Shown here piece after piece: positions 16,707-25,820 of a stretch of 64,000 bases of DNA. The first letter of the stretch is position 1, and every line of letters begins with the position of its first letter. The stretch is from positions 186,001 to 250,000 of the forward strand of contig NZ_WBIR01000001.1 in NCBI RefSeq assembly GCF_009749395.1, written 5' to 3'. Under the pieces are notes generated by a model. It made no database searches and was not told the DNA's origin. It saw nothing but the letters and a program-made list of their open reading frames with translations. Made by a program: the position numbers and the translations under genes. Source of the DNA: Agromyces salentinus. GTDB taxonomy: Bacteria > Actinomycetota > Actinomycetes > Actinomycetales > Microbacteriaceae.

Positions 16707-17978
16707 GTGGATGCCCGGAGACTGGGGCCCTTCCGCCGGTATCTCGCGCAGCATCCGCGTGCTGCCGACGTCGCGCTCGCGCTGTGCTTCCTCATCCCGT
16801 CGCTGACGAACGGCCTGCTCGTCCTGGCCGGCGCGACGCAGGGGCCGGCGTGGCGCGGATGGGGTCTCGTCGCCGTCGCGCTCGCCGGCGGCGCGCTGCT
16901 GCTCCGCCGCCGATACGAACCGCTGCTCGTCGCCGCGGGGGTCACCGCCCTCGGCGTCGCGTCGATCGCGCTCTTCCACGACTCGGGCAGCCTCGAGTTG
17001 GCCGCCGCATTCACCATCTACGCGGTGGCCGCCACGCGGCCGCCCTGGCTCGCGTGGTCGGTGCTCGGCGCCCAAGCCATGGCGCTGCTCGTCGCGGCGA
17101 CGTTGTTCCTCTCGGAGGTCCCGGTGCCATCGGCCCGTCCGGCCGAGTTCGACTCCTCCACCTCCGTCGGCCCGCTCAGCTCGGTGCTGATCGTGGGCCA
17201 GCTCATCGCCATCGCCCTCGGCACCGGGGTCCGCGGACGGCGCCAGCACATCGCCGACCTCGTCGACCGGGCCAATGCCCTCGCCCGGGATCGGGAACGC
17301 CGGTCGCAGCTCGCCGTCGCGGCGGAACGCGAACGGATCGCCCACGAGATGCACGACGTCGTCGCACACTCGCTCACGGTGATGGTCGCCCTCGCCGAGG
17401 GGGCCCGCGCGGCGTCGGGCAAGGACCCGGCCCGGTCGGAGGAGGCGCTCAGCGCCCTCACCGAGACCGGCAGGTTTGCACTCGGCGACATGCGCCGGGT
17501 GCTCGGCGTGCTCCGGGACCCCGAAGAGGAGGCACCGCTGGCCCCGGCTCGTGCGATCGCGCTCGACGACCTGCTGGGCCGGTTCCGCGCCGCGGGGCTT
17601 CCGGTCCGACTCGTCCTGAGCGGCGAGGTGCCACCGCCGTCGGTGCCCGCCCGCTGCACGGCGGATCGCATCGTGCAGGAGGCGCTCACCAACGCCCTGC
17701 GCTACGCCCCCGACGCGGCGGTGGTCGTGGTCGAGCTCCGCCGCCGCGACGAACGCGCGCGCGGGGGCCGGGACTGGCTCGACGTGGTGATCGCAGACCA
17801 GGGTTCGCCGCGCGGCGGGCCCTCACGGCGCGGGATCGGCACCGGCCGCGGCATCATCGGCATGCGGGAGCGCGCCGCGATCCATGGGGGAAGCCTCACG
17901 GCCGGGCCGGACGGTGACGGCTGGCGCGTGCATGCGGCACTGCGCCTCGACGACGACACGGAGGACACGACACGATGA
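16707..17978 (+). CDS. Sensor histidine kinase, NarL/DesK type
   Basis: A membrane sensor kinase (423 aa from GTG 16707). About five membrane helices occupy residues 20-175. The HisKA_3 dimerisation helix holds the phosphoacceptor H216 in AHEMHDVVAHSL, followed by an HATPase domain with QEALTNALRYAP and GTGRGIIGMRERA. No ribosome-binding site is obvious; the frame is open back to a CTG overlapping the permease stop at 16578, so the start could be there. It ends by ATGA overlap with its response regulator. Confidence 0.88.
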   Translation: MDARRLGPFRRYLAQHPRAADVALALCFLIPSLTNGLLVLAGATQGPAWRGWGLVAVALAGGALLLRRRYEPLLVAAGVTALGVASIALFHDSGSLELAAAFTIYAVAATRPPWLAWSVLGAQAMALLVAATLFLSEVPVPSARPAEFDSSTSVGPLSSVLIVGQLIAIALGTGVRGRRQHIADLVDRANALARDRERRSQLAVAAERERIAHEMHDVVAHSLTVMVALAEGARAASGKDPARSEEALSALTETGRFALGDMRRVLGVLRDPEEEAPLAPARAIALDDLLGRFRAAGLPVRLVLSGEVPPPSVPARCTADRIVQEALTNALRYAPDAAVVVVELRRRDERARGGRDWLDVVIADQGSPRGGPSRRGIGTGRGIIGMRERAAIHGGSLTAGPDGDGWRVHAALRLDDDTEDTTR

Positions 17979-18646
17979 CCGACCAGCCGATTCGAGTGCT
18001 GCTCGTCGACGACCAGTCGATGCTGCGGCTCGGCTTCCGCCTGGTGCTGGACGCCGAGGACGACATCGAGGTCGTCGGCGAGGCCGGCGACGGTGCCGCC
18101 GGCATCTCCATGGCCAAGGCGCTGCAGCCCGACGTCGTGCTCATGGACGTGCGCATGCCGGGACTGGACGGCATCGCGGCCACGCGACGGGTCGTGCAGG
18201 AGGCGCCGGCGAGCCGGGTGATCATCCTCACGACCTTCGACCTCGACGAGTACGCCTTCGCCGCGCTGCGCGCCGGAGCGAGCGGGTTCCTGCTGAAGGA
18301 CGCGAGGGGTGCCGAGCTCGTGGACGCCGTGCGGGCGGTCGCCCGCGGTGATGCGGCGGTGGCGCCGCGGGTCACGCGCCGCATGCTCGAACTCTTCGCG
18401 CAGCAGCTCCCCGACGCACGCGAGGCCGAGGATCCCGATGCCCGCCTGGAGGTGCTCACGCCCCGGGAGTCCGACGTGTTCGGCGCGCTCGGCCTCGGGC
18501 TCAGCAATGCCGAGATCGCGGCTCGCTTCGTGCTCTCGGAGGCGACCGTGAAGACGCATGTCGCGCACGTCCTGCGCAAGCTGGGGCTGCGCGACCGCGT
18601 GCAGGCCGTCGTGCTCGCCTACGAGACCGGGGTCGTCGGACGCTGA
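17975..18646 (+). CDS. LuxR-type response regulator
   Basis: The 223-aa response regulator has a receiver domain with phosphoacceptor D58 (DVVLMDVRMPG), conserved lysine in GFLLKDARGAEL, and a NarL/FixJ helix-turn-helix (LTPRESDVFGALGLGLSNAEI, then LSEATVKTHVAHVLRKLGLRD). It is translationally coupled to the kinase and completes the ABC transporter operon, whose expression it likely controls. A strong hairpin at 18703-18743 follows. Confidence 0.92.
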   Translation: MTDQPIRVLLVDDQSMLRLGFRLVLDAEDDIEVVGEAGDGAAGISMAKALQPDVVLMDVRMPGLDGIAATRRVVQEAPASRVIILTTFDLDEYAFAALRAGASGFLLKDARGAELVDAVRAVARGDAAVAPRVTRRMLELFAQQLPDAREAEDPDARLEVLTPRESDVFGALGLGLSNAEIAARFVLSEATVKTHVAHVLRKLGLRDRVQAVVLAYETGVVGR

Positions 18647-18702
18647 GACGCCGGCGTCGCGGCATCCGCCGGGTCCGGAGCATCCGCCGCGTCTGCTGAA
18701 AA

Positions 18703-18743
18703 GCCGACATCCCAGCGCCTCCGAGGAGGGCTGGGATGTCGGC
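18703..18743. terminator. Bidirectional hairpin terminator
   Basis: GCCGACATCCCAGC (18703-18716) and GCTGGGATGTCGGC (18730-18743) pair perfectly over 14 bp with a 13-nt loop. It separates the end of the response regulator gene from the end of the convergent hydrolase gene. There is no T-run. Confidence 0.75.
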
Positions 18744-18768
18744 CGGGGTGGTGTCGTCGCGCTGCGAC

Positions 18769-19488
18769 CTAGCGGGCGAGGTGCGCGAGCGCCTCGGTGA
18801 TGACGGCGACGACCGCATCGGGCTGGGACACCATGATCGAGTGCGAGGCGCCGGGGACCTCGGTGATCGTCAGTCCGCCCGCGCGCTCGGCCATGAACCG
18901 AAGGCCCTCGACGGGGATGTTCTTGTCGGCGTCGCCGAAGACGAACCACGAGGGCAGCGTCTTCCACGCGGGCGTCTCGGCCGGCTGCCCCTCGCCCAGG
19001 GCGAAGTCGCGGATCGGGCGCTGGGTGCGCGCCTGGACAGCGGCCTCCTCGGGCGCGACGTCGGCGGCGAACTGGTTCGGGAACAGGTCGCGGTCCACGT
19101 ACAGGTCGTTCGTGCCGTCGCCGAGCGGGTACGCGCGGACGGTCTCGCCGAGGGTGCTGCCCGGGAACTTCCCGGTCAGCTCGAGCGCGTTCTCGCCGTG
19201 GTCGGGCGCGAACGCCGCGACGTAGACGAGGCCGACGACCCCGGGGTTCTCGACCGCGGCCTCGGTGATGACCGCGCCGCCGTACGAGTGGCCGACGAGG
19301 AGCACGGGGCCCTCGACGCCCTCGACCGCACGGCGCACGTTCTCGGCGTCGGTGGTCACGCTTCGCAGCGGGTTCGGGGTCGCGATGACCGGGACGCCGG
19401 CCTCGGTCAGGCGCGGGATGACGCCCGACCAGCTCGCGGACTCGGCGAACGCGCCGTGGACGAGGACGACGGTGATGGCTTCTGACAT
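18769..19488 (-). CDS. Alpha/beta hydrolase (third gene of hydrolase-RidA-hydrolase operon)
   Basis: A 239-aa protein of the small alpha/beta-hydrolase family related to plant methylesterases: VVLVHGAFAESASWSGVI, nucleophile elbow VGHSYGGAVI, acid near FGDADKNIPV and histidine in PGASHSIMV. The start at 19488 has AAGGAG seven nt upstream. It follows the RidA gene with a 26-bp gap on the same strand. The substrate is unknown. Confidence 0.85.
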   Translation of the reverse strand: MSEAITVVLVHGAFAESASWSGVIPRLTEAGVPVIATPNPLRSVTTDAENVRRAVEGVEGPVLLVGHSYGGAVITEAAVENPGVVGLVYVAAFAPDHGENALELTGKFPGSTLGETVRAYPLGDGTNDLYVDRDLFPNQFAADVAPEEAAVQARTQRPIRDFALGEGQPAETPAWKTLPSWFVFGDADKNIPVEGLRFMAERAGGLTITEVPGASHSIMVSQPDAVVAVITEALAHLAR

Positions 19489-19514
19489 TGCATGCTCCTT
19501 GAGTGTGGTGTGGT

Positions 19515-19979
19515 TCACGCGAATTCGACGGTGAGCTCGACCTCGACGGGCGAGTCCAAGGGGAGGACGGCCACGCCGACGGCGCTGCGCGCGTGGACGC
19601 CGGCATCCCCGAAGATGGCGCCGAGGACCTCCGACGCGCCGTTGAGCACGCCCGGCTGCGCCGTGAACCCGGGATCGGAGGCGACGAAGCCCGTGACCTT
19701 GACGATCCGGGTGACCCGGTCGAGCGAGCCGAGCACCTCGGCGACCGCCGAGAGCGCGTTGAGGGCGCTGGTCCGGGCGCACGCGGCGGCATCGTCGAGG
19801 GTGACCTCCGCGCCGACCTTGCCGGTGACGGGAAGGACACCGTCGACGAACGGCAGCTGTCCGGCGGTGAAGACGTGGTTGCCACTGATCACGGCGGGAA
19901 CGTAGGTGCCCGCCGGTGACGGCGAGCGGCGCGGGATGGTGATGCCCAGCTCGGCCAGGCGCGCGTCGATGCCGGCCAT
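19515..19979 (-). CDS. RidA/YjgF-family protein
   Basis: The 154-aa protein matches the RidA/YER057c family, whose members hydrolyse reactive enamines/imines: it starts RLAELGITIPRRSPSPAGTYVPAV, then GNHVFTAGQLPFVDG and CARTSALNALSAVAEVLGSLDRVTRIVKVTGFVAS. It is of the longer, YjgH-like subgroup, and the canonical arginine of archetypal RidA is not at an obvious position. It shares one base with the stop of the upstream chloroperoxidase-like hydrolase (TGATG) and is therefore coupled. Confidence 0.85.
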   Translation of the reverse strand: MAGIDARLAELGITIPRRSPSPAGTYVPAVISGNHVFTAGQLPFVDGVLPVTGKVGAEVTLDDAAACARTSALNALSAVAEVLGSLDRVTRIVKVTGFVASDPGFTAQPGVLNGASEVLGAIFGDAGVHARSAVGVAVLPLDSPVEVELTVEFA

Positions 19980-20800
19980 CAGCGGGCGATGAAGTCGAGG
20001 ATGTCGGCGTGCAGCGCCGTGCGGAACGAACCCGAGACGCCGTGCGGGGCGCCGGGATAGACCTTCAGCGTGCCGTGCTTGACGAGTTCGGCCGCCTTGG
20101 CGGATGCCGCGCCGATCGGCACGATCTGGTCGTCGTCGCCGTGGGCGAGCATGATCGGCACGTCGAGCGCCTTCAGGTCCTCGGTGAAGTCCGTCTCGGA
20201 GAAGGCCTTGATGCAGTCGTAGGCGGCGGCGAGGTTGACCAGCATGCCCTGACGCCAGAAATCGTCCTTCTCGCCCTGCGAGACGGACGAGCCTTCGCGG
20301 TTCGCACCGAAGAAGGGCTCGGTGAGGTCCTGGTAGAACTGCGAGGCGTCCTTCAGCACGCCGGCGCGGATCCCGTCGAAGACCTCGATCGGGAGGCCGT
20401 CGGGGTTGGCGTCGTTCGCGACCATGACCGGCGGCACGGCGCCGATGGTGATGACCTTCGACACGCGGTCGCCGCCGTGCTGCGCGGCGTAGCGCACGAC
20501 CTCGCCGCCGCCGGTCGAGTGGCCGATGAGCACGAGGTCGCGGAGGTCGAGCGCCTCGACGAGCTCGGCGAGGTCCCGAGCGTAGGTGTCCATGTCGTTG
20601 CCCGTGTAGGTCTTCGACGAACGGCCGTGGCCGCGGCGGTCGTGGGCGATGGCCCGGTACCCGGCGTCGGCGAGCACCTTCAGCTCCACCTGCCAGGCGT
20701 CCGAGCTCAGCGGCCAGCCGTGGCTCAGCAGCACCGGCTGCCCGGTCCCCTGCTCGGTGTAGTAGATCTCGGTGCCGTCGGAGGTGGTGATGAAGGGCAT
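19979..20800 (-). CDS. Non-heme chloroperoxidase-like alpha/beta hydrolase
   Basis: A 273-aa protein very like cofactor-free haloperoxidase/aryl esterases: MPFITTSDGTEIYYTEQGTG, LLSHGWPLSSDAWQ, HDRRGHGRSS, the nucleophile elbow GHSTGGGEVVRY, ITIGAVPP, DFTEDLKALDVPIMLAHGDDDQIVP and the histidine in GAPHGVS. Such enzymes are serine esterases or perhydrolases. It is the first gene of the three-gene operon; a perfect hairpin at 20881-20900 lies about 80 bp upstream. Confidence 0.9.
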   Translation of the reverse strand: MPFITTSDGTEIYYTEQGTGQPVLLSHGWPLSSDAWQVELKVLADAGYRAIAHDRRGHGRSSKTYTGNDMDTYARDLAELVEALDLRDLVLIGHSTGGGEVVRYAAQHGGDRVSKVITIGAVPPVMVANDANPDGLPIEVFDGIRAGVLKDASQFYQDLTEPFFGANREGSSVSQGEKDDFWRQGMLVNLAAAYDCIKAFSETDFTEDLKALDVPIMLAHGDDDQIVPIGAASAKAAELVKHGTLKVYPGAPHGVSGSFRTALHADILDFIAR

Positions 20801-20880
20801 GTGTGGAGCTGTCCTGTTCTGAAGGTGGGGGTGATCCTGCGCTCCGAAACTAGTGCGGGGCACCGCCGACCGGCCGCCCC

Positions 20881-20900
20881 CGTCGGAGGTATCTCCGACG
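20881..20900. terminator. Hairpin after arginase-like gene, upstream of the hydrolase operon
   Basis: CGTCGGAG-GTAT-CTCCGACG is a perfect 8-bp hairpin extended by CCC/GGG pairing outside. It could end the arginase transcript or be an operator for the hydrolase operon; the sequence alone does not decide. Confidence 0.45.
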
Positions 20901-20980
20901 AGGGGCCTACCTCTGAAGGATGAGGCGGGCGGATCCGCTCCCCCGTGCTCCCGGCGGGCGGACAGCTCGTGCTCAGTCCG

Positions 20981-21805
20981 TCATCGGGCGCTCGAGAGCG
21001 CGTTCAGGATCGGCTCCAGCGCCGCGACGATCGACCGAGCGGGACCGAGCGGATCGGCATCGTCGTCGGATGTCTCGAGCTCGCCCACCTCGATGCCGAC
21101 GACCTCGACCTCGGCGAGCACCTCGGCGCACGCGGTGAGCTGGCCGAGCGACATCCCATGCGGAACCCGGTAGTCGGTCGGTACGGCCCCCGGCTCGAGG
21201 ACATCGCAGTCGATGTGCAGGTAGACGGGCCGACCGGCGAGCAGGCGGCGAAGCTCCAGGGCCATCTCCGGGCCCACGCCGACGAGTCGGATGGTCCCGT
21301 CGTCGACGAGCTCCTGTTCGGCCGGGTCGAGGTCCCGGGTCCCGACGAGGACCGCGTTCGCGGGGTCGAGCCCGCCTCCCAGGCCCGAATCCCAGAGCCC
21401 GAGCGGTCCGGACAGCGCCAGGCCGCCGAGGTACCCGGTGCCCGTGTTCTCGGGCGTGTTCAGGTCGGCGTGCGCGTCGAACCAGAGCACGACCGCGTCG
21501 GGCCGGTGCGCCGCCACGACCGGAAGTGTCGCGAGCGCGACGGCGCACCGGCTGAGCGCGGTGACGGGCACGTCCCCAGCGCCGAGGATCGCATCGAGGC
21601 GGGAGGCGATGTCACGCAGCGCGGGCATGGCGGATGCCAGCTCCCGGTCCCAGTTCGCGGGCTCCGGGGGCTGAGGTTCGCCGATCACGGTCGTGCTCGT
21701 CGCGAACCGTTCGCCGAGGACCGTCGCGAGGTGCCCTGATGCGACCATGGCCCGGTCGTTGTGATCGCCGGCGCGCGCGGCGAAGCGGGTGAGTGAGATC
21801 GGCAT
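20981..21805 (-). CDS. Arginase/agmatinase family hydrolase
   Basis: The 274-aa protein carries the binuclear manganese motifs of ureohydrolases: VLWFDAHADLNTPENTGTG (DAHxD), HIDCDVLEPGAVP (DxD) and an acidic GIEVGELETSDDD end. It lacks one or two of the usual loops of true arginases, so the substrate could be another guanidino compound. It is followed upstream on the same strand by an unknown 179-aa gene only 8 bp away, and is probably in an operon with it. Confidence 0.85.
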   Translation of the reverse strand: MPISLTRFAARAGDHNDRAMVASGHLATVLGERFATSTTVIGEPQPPEPANWDRELASAMPALRDIASRLDAILGAGDVPVTALSRCAVALATLPVVAAHRPDAVVLWFDAHADLNTPENTGTGYLGGLALSGPLGLWDSGLGGGLDPANAVLVGTRDLDPAEQELVDDGTIRLVGVGPEMALELRRLLAGRPVYLHIDCDVLEPGAVPTDYRVPHGMSLGQLTACAEVLAEVEVVGIEVGELETSDDDADPLGPARSIVAALEPILNALSSAR

Positions 21806-21812
21806 ACCGCAA

Positions 21813-22352
21813 CTATGCCGCGGAACCTCCCAGACCGACACGGTCGGGCACCGACATCGGCACGCGCGGCAGCCAGGTCTGCACCTCGGGCCAGGCGCGA
21901 CCGGTCGGGAGACGGCGCAGCAGTGCGGCCAGCGATGTGTCGGCCGACGGCCACGGGATGACGCGCGTCGGCGACTCCGCGGCGAGGACGCCGAGCCACC
22001 AGTGCTTCCACGTGGCCGACAGCTCCTCGGGATGCAACACCACGTAGTAGTCGGGCACGCTCATCTCGTGCCGGGTCGCGGCATCCAGTGCCCGTTCGAT
22101 CTCGAGCTCGAGCACCCCGAAGGTCGCCTGGTCGTCGAAGAACTCGACCCAGGCGGCGGCCACGTGGGCGAGCGGATCGTGGTCGTGCACGACGTACGGC
22201 GCGCTCGTGCCGGTCGACCAGCGGGTGACCTCGTCATCGGATGCGTCCGCGAGGCTCGCGGCCTGCACGTTGGGGAAGCGCTCGAGCGAGCGGATGGCCT
22301 GCGACGCCTCGTCGCCGACCACGACCAGGGTGGTGCTGACCGGTGGCTCCAT
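21813..22352 (-). CDS. Hypothetical 179-aa protein upstream of arginase-like gene
   Basis: The protein starts MEPPVSTTLVVVGDEASQAI and has no signal peptide or membrane segment. It contains a conserved-looking YYVVLHPEELSATWKHWWLGVLA block. I do not recognise the family. It is 8 bp upstream of the arginase-family gene and probably cotranscribed, so a role in the same pathway is a reasonable guess only. Confidence 0.7.
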   Translation of the reverse strand: MEPPVSTTLVVVGDEASQAIRSLERFPNVQAASLADASDDEVTRWSTGTSAPYVVHDHDPLAHVAAAWVEFFDDQATFGVLELEIERALDAATRHEMSVPDYYVVLHPEELSATWKHWWLGVLAAESPTRVIPWPSADTSLAALLRRLPTGRAWPEVQTWLPRVPMSVPDRVGLGGSAA

Positions 22353-22448
22353 TTTCGGAGTCTACGTCGGTGCCGCGCGGGTTCGACCGGCGGCGCGCGA
22401 ACCGATTCCGAACCGAAATCGGCGCTCGGCAGCGGGTCGGCGGCGGTG

Positions 22449-23060
22449 TTACGCGGCGCGCGCGTCCTCCGCGGCACGGGCGTCGATCTCGAGGCGCACC
22501 TCGTCGAACGGGCGTCCGCCGATGCTCTGCACGACCCAGGCGGCATCCTGCGCGCGCAGGTGCGAGGCGGACAGGTTGTCGAAGCGCGGGTAGTGCCGGG
22601 CGTCGTGACCGGTGAGGCCCGCGAGCGTGTGCCGGATGAGGGTCCCGTGCGCGACGGCGAGCACGGGGGCGCCCTCGTAGTCGGCGGAGATGCGCACGAC
22701 GCCGGCCGCGCCGCGGCGCGCGACCTCCTCGTCGGGCTCCTTGCCGGGGAAGTCGCGGTCGGGCCAGCGGGTCGCGAGCTCGGACACCGCCACGCCCTCG
22801 GCCGCGCCGAAGTCCTGTTCGAGGAGCTCCTCGTACGTTGCGCCGAGCGGCAGCGCAAGCGCATCGGCCAGGATCCGCGCCGTCTCGCGGGCCCGCCCGA
22901 GCGGTGAGCTCACGACGGCCTGCCACATGCCCCCGGCATAGGCGGATGCCGCGGCTCGCGCCTGCGCGCGCCCGACGTCGTTCAGCGGGATGTCGGTGCG
23001 ACCCTGGAGTCGGCCGGCGAAGTTCCAGTCGGTCTGGCCGTGGCGGATGAGGGCGAGCAT
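22449..23060 (-). CDS. Histidine phosphatase (phosphoglycerate mutase-like)
   Basis: A 203-aa member of the histidine phosphatase superfamily: LIRHGQTDWN (catalytic RHG), SSPLGRARETARI, EQDFGAAEGVAVSEL and the second histidine in AVAHGTLIRHTL. The family includes broad phosphatases such as CobC, PhoE and YtjC-like enzymes. The ATG at 23060 is the first codon of the RHG-bearing domain. No neighbours suggest the substrate. Confidence 0.9.
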   Translation of the reverse strand: MLALIRHGQTDWNFAGRLQGRTDIPLNDVGRAQARAAASAYAGGMWQAVVSSPLGRARETARILADALALPLGATYEELLEQDFGAAEGVAVSELATRWPDRDFPGKEPDEEVARRGAAGVVRISADYEGAPVLAVAHGTLIRHTLAGLTGHDARHYPRFDNLSASHLRAQDAAWVVQSIGGRPFDEVRLEIDARAAEDARAA

Positions 23061-23134
23061 GACCCCCAGCCTAGGCAGGCGCGGCTGGACGACCGCTGCG
23101 CGAGCGGCGGTCGCGGCCTCCGATCGCGCCGCGC

Positions 23135-23575
23135 TCAGTCGGCGCCGGGACCCATCGCCGTGGTGCCATCGGAGAGCACCGGCGAGAGCACGCCGAAGAG
23201 GTTGTTGTCGGGGTCGAGCAGGTAGCCGCCCCGGCCGACGCCCTCCATGTCCTCGAGCGGGGAGGCCTCGACCGCCCCGAGCTCGAGGGCCTTGGCGAAG
23301 GCGGCCTCGACGTCGTCGACGCCGACCACGAAGTTCGCCCCCACGACCGGTGCGCCGGCCTCGGGCTTCGGGCCCTGACGCTGCGTGAGCCCGCCGTTGA
23401 TGCCGTGCCCCGGCTGGCCCTCGACATTGCCGATGGCTCCCTCGCCGGTGTCGATCATCCAGTAGGGCGTGTCGCCGAACTGCACGAAGCTCCAGCCGAA
23501 CAGGCCGGAGTAGAAGTCGACGAGCTTCTCGGGCTCGGTTGCGTGGATCTCGAAGTGCACGACGAGATTGGCCAT
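23135..23575 (-). CDS. VOC family protein (glyoxalase-like)
   Basis: The 146-aa protein has one VOC module pair typical of the family: VHFEIHATEPEKLVDFYSGLFGW, then the GYLLDPDNNLFGVL C-terminal metal/ligand motif. GHGINGGLTQRQGP fits the PhnB/27-kDa-antigen CFP30B-like branch. Metal ligands are likely H8 and a C-terminal glutamate or asparagine position. The function is not predicted. GGGGGAG precedes two tandem ATGs; the second (23575) is spaced better. Confidence 0.82.
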   Translation of the reverse strand: MANLVVHFEIHATEPEKLVDFYSGLFGWSFVQFGDTPYWMIDTGEGAIGNVEGQPGHGINGGLTQRQGPKPEAGAPVVGANFVVGVDDVEAAFAKALELGAVEASPLEDMEGVGRGGYLLDPDNNLFGVLSPVLSDGTTAMGPGAD

Positions 23576-23720
23576 CATCTCCCCCTTGATCGGATGCCGC
23601 GCGGCAGCGGCCGACGGGCCACGGCGCCCGTCCGCGGCACAGGCTACCGGCCGGGCCGGTCGGCCACCACCCCCGGCCGCGCCCCGCACGGCGACGGCTC
23701 GTCACGGGTGGAGGCGCGGC

Positions 23721-24122
23721 TCAGTCGAGCTCCTCGAACAGGGTGAGCTGCAGTGCGGCGGGCCCGCGGAGGCGCGAGTTCATCGAGCGCCACGGCGTCT
23801 CGCGGGCCTCGGCGATGAGCTCCGCGCCGGCGTCGACGAGCCGCGCGGTCACCGTGACGGCGTCGCCGACCTCGAGGGCGACGCGCAGCCGATCGCTGGG
23901 CTGCCCCTCGGCCTCGACCCGGTCGATGAAGCGCACCTGGGCGGGGTTCGAGAGCTCGAGGGTCGCGCGGCCCGCGTCGAGGATCACGACCTCCGCCCCG
24001 TCGTCGCCGCTGTAGGCCTCCTGCTGCGGCATGCCGAGCACGTCGCGGTAGAACGCCAGCGCCGCCTCGAAGTCCTCTGCCTCCACGACGAGCCGCAGCT
24101 GTCGCACCCCGCCCTCGGTCAT
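23721..24122 (-). CDS. VOC family protein overlapping DNA ligase gene
   Basis: A 133-aa VOC-fold protein: RQLRLVVEAEDFEAALAFYRDVLGM, VVILDAGRATLELSNP and a C-terminal LQLTLFEELD. It overlaps the end of the ATP-dependent DNA ligase gene by four bases (ATGA) and must be coupled to it. The family includes glyoxalases and antibiotic-binding proteins; its own ligand is unknown. The combination ligase plus VOC gene suggests a repair-related stress operon but this is an inference. Confidence 0.82.
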   Translation of the reverse strand: MTEGGVRQLRLVVEAEDFEAALAFYRDVLGMPQQEAYSGDDGAEVVILDAGRATLELSNPAQVRFIDRVEAEGQPSDRLRVALEVGDAVTVTARLVDAGAELIAEARETPWRSMNSRLRGPAALQLTLFEELD

Positions 24123-25666
24123 CTCGTGCCCTCTCTCTCGTCGCGCAGCAGCCCGCGCAGCGTCTGGATCGTGTCGGCCTCGGCGGGCGGCTTGTCGTCG
24201 CGGTAGCGCTTCACGCGCGCGAAGCGCAGCGCGACGCCACCGGGGTAGCGGCTCGAGCGCTGCACGCCGTCGATCGCGATCTCGACCACCGTGATCGGTT
24301 CGACGAACACCGTGTTGGCGGTGCGCCTCGTCTCGATCTCGGGGAAGCGCTCGGTCTGCCAGCGCAGCAGCTCGTCGGTGAGGCCCTTGAACGTCTTGCC
24401 CACCATGACGAACCCGCCCGGTTCGCCGAACTCGCCGGCGGGGTCGAGCGCGCCGAGGTGCAGGTTGGACAGCAGGCCGGTGCGCCGGCCCGACCCCCAC
24501 TCGCACGCGAGCACGACGAGGTCGTAGGTGTGCACGGGCTTCACCTTGATCCAGCTCGCGCCCCGACGGCCGGCGGCGTACGGTGCGTCGATCGCCTTGA
24601 CGACGACGCCCTCCTGACCCGCGGCGAGCGCCTCGCGGGACACGCGCTCGGCGACCTCGGGATCATCCGTGACCTCGCCCGGGATGCGGTGATCGGCGGC
24701 GATGCGCTCGAGTTCGGCGATGCGCACCCGCAGCGGCTCGTCGAGCAGGTCGCGGCCGTCGACGTGCAGCACGTCGAAGAACCACGGATGCAGCAGCGTC
24801 TCGCGCGCGGCATCCGCTCCGAAGCGCGACATCGTCTCCTGGAAGGGGCGCGGGGCGCCGTCTTCATCGAGGGCGAGGGTCTCGCCGTCGAGGATCACGT
24901 CGCGCACGGGCAGCCCGCGCACGACCTCGACGACCTCGGGCAGGCGGTGCGTGACGTCGGCGAGGTTGCGGGTGAAGACGCGCACGTCGTCGCCGTTGCG
25001 GTGCACCTGGATGCGCGCGCCGTCGAGCTTGTACTCGACGGATGCCTCGCCGGTGGTCTCGAGGGCGGCCGCCGCACTCGACGCGGTCGAGGCGAGCATC
25101 GGCTGGACGGGCCGGCCGACGACGAGTCCGACGGCGTCGAGCTCGTCGGCCGTGCCGGTCAGCGCGAGCCGGGCCGTGGCGCCGAGGTCGCCCTGCAGCA
25201 TCGCCGCGCGGCGGACGCTCGCGACCGGGCGGTCGGCGGCCTTCGCTATCGCGTCGGTGAGCACGCCCTCGAGCGCGCCCGTACGCATCTCGCCGAGCAG
25301 GGCCCGCGCGATGAAGTCCTGCTCGCGGGCGGTCGCCGACGCGATGAGGTCGTGCAGCTCACGGCTGCGCTCGAGGCTCGATCCAGCGCCGGATGCCGCG
25401 GCCAGCCGGTCGAGCACCGCATCGAGCTCGCCGATGGTGAGCGATGGCTCCGTGGCGGTCTCGGCCGCGGCGAGCACGGTCTGCATGCCGCGCCATCCGA
25501 CCCCGAGCCGGCCCTGGCGCGGCTTGCCCACGAGGAGCCCGACGGCGGGCTCGACCTCGTCGGGCTCGAGCCGCACGAGCAGCGCGGCGAGCGCCTCGAT
25601 CTTCGCCAGTCGCGAGCGGGTCGCGGTGACGGCGTCGGTGGTGGTGACGATCTCGTCAAGCAGCAC
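24119..25666 (-). CDS. lig: ATP-dependent DNA ligase
   Basis: A 515-aa ATP-dependent DNA ligase. The adenylation lysine is K213 in EYKLDGARIQVHR, followed by motif III RVFTRNLADVT, motif IIIa HPWFFDVLHVDG, motif IV EGVVVKAIDAPY and motif V WIKVKP. The N-terminal 190 residues are the DNA-binding domain, and the OB-fold C-terminus ends in the KRYRDDKPP motif. It matches the actinobacterial LigB-type length. These enzymes supplement NAD-dependent LigA. The upstream 150 bp hold nothing notable. Confidence 0.95.
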   Translation of the reverse strand: MLLDEIVTTTDAVTATRSRLAKIEALAALLVRLEPDEVEPAVGLLVGKPRQGRLGVGWRGMQTVLAAAETATEPSLTIGELDAVLDRLAAASGAGSSLERSRELHDLIASATAREQDFIARALLGEMRTGALEGVLTDAIAKAADRPVASVRRAAMLQGDLGATARLALTGTADELDAVGLVVGRPVQPMLASTASSAAAALETTGEASVEYKLDGARIQVHRNGDDVRVFTRNLADVTHRLPEVVEVVRGLPVRDVILDGETLALDEDGAPRPFQETMSRFGADAARETLLHPWFFDVLHVDGRDLLDEPLRVRIAELERIAADHRIPGEVTDDPEVAERVSREALAAGQEGVVVKAIDAPYAAGRRGASWIKVKPVHTYDLVVLACEWGSGRRTGLLSNLHLGALDPAGEFGEPGGFVMVGKTFKGLTDELLRWQTERFPEIETRRTANTVFVEPITVVEIAIDGVQRSSRYPGGVALRFARVKRYRDDKPPAEADTIQTLRGLLRDEREGTR

Positions 25667-25820
25667 GTGCCAAGTCTGGCATCGACCACCGACCCCGGCC
25701 AGGCCGGCGGGCCGGGCCAGGATCGGGCCGGCCGCCGGGCGGAACGTGCACCCTCGACCGGGCGTTCACGGCATTCACCTCGCCCGGTTACTCTGGGCGG
25801 ACCGCACGTCAGGAGCCGAT

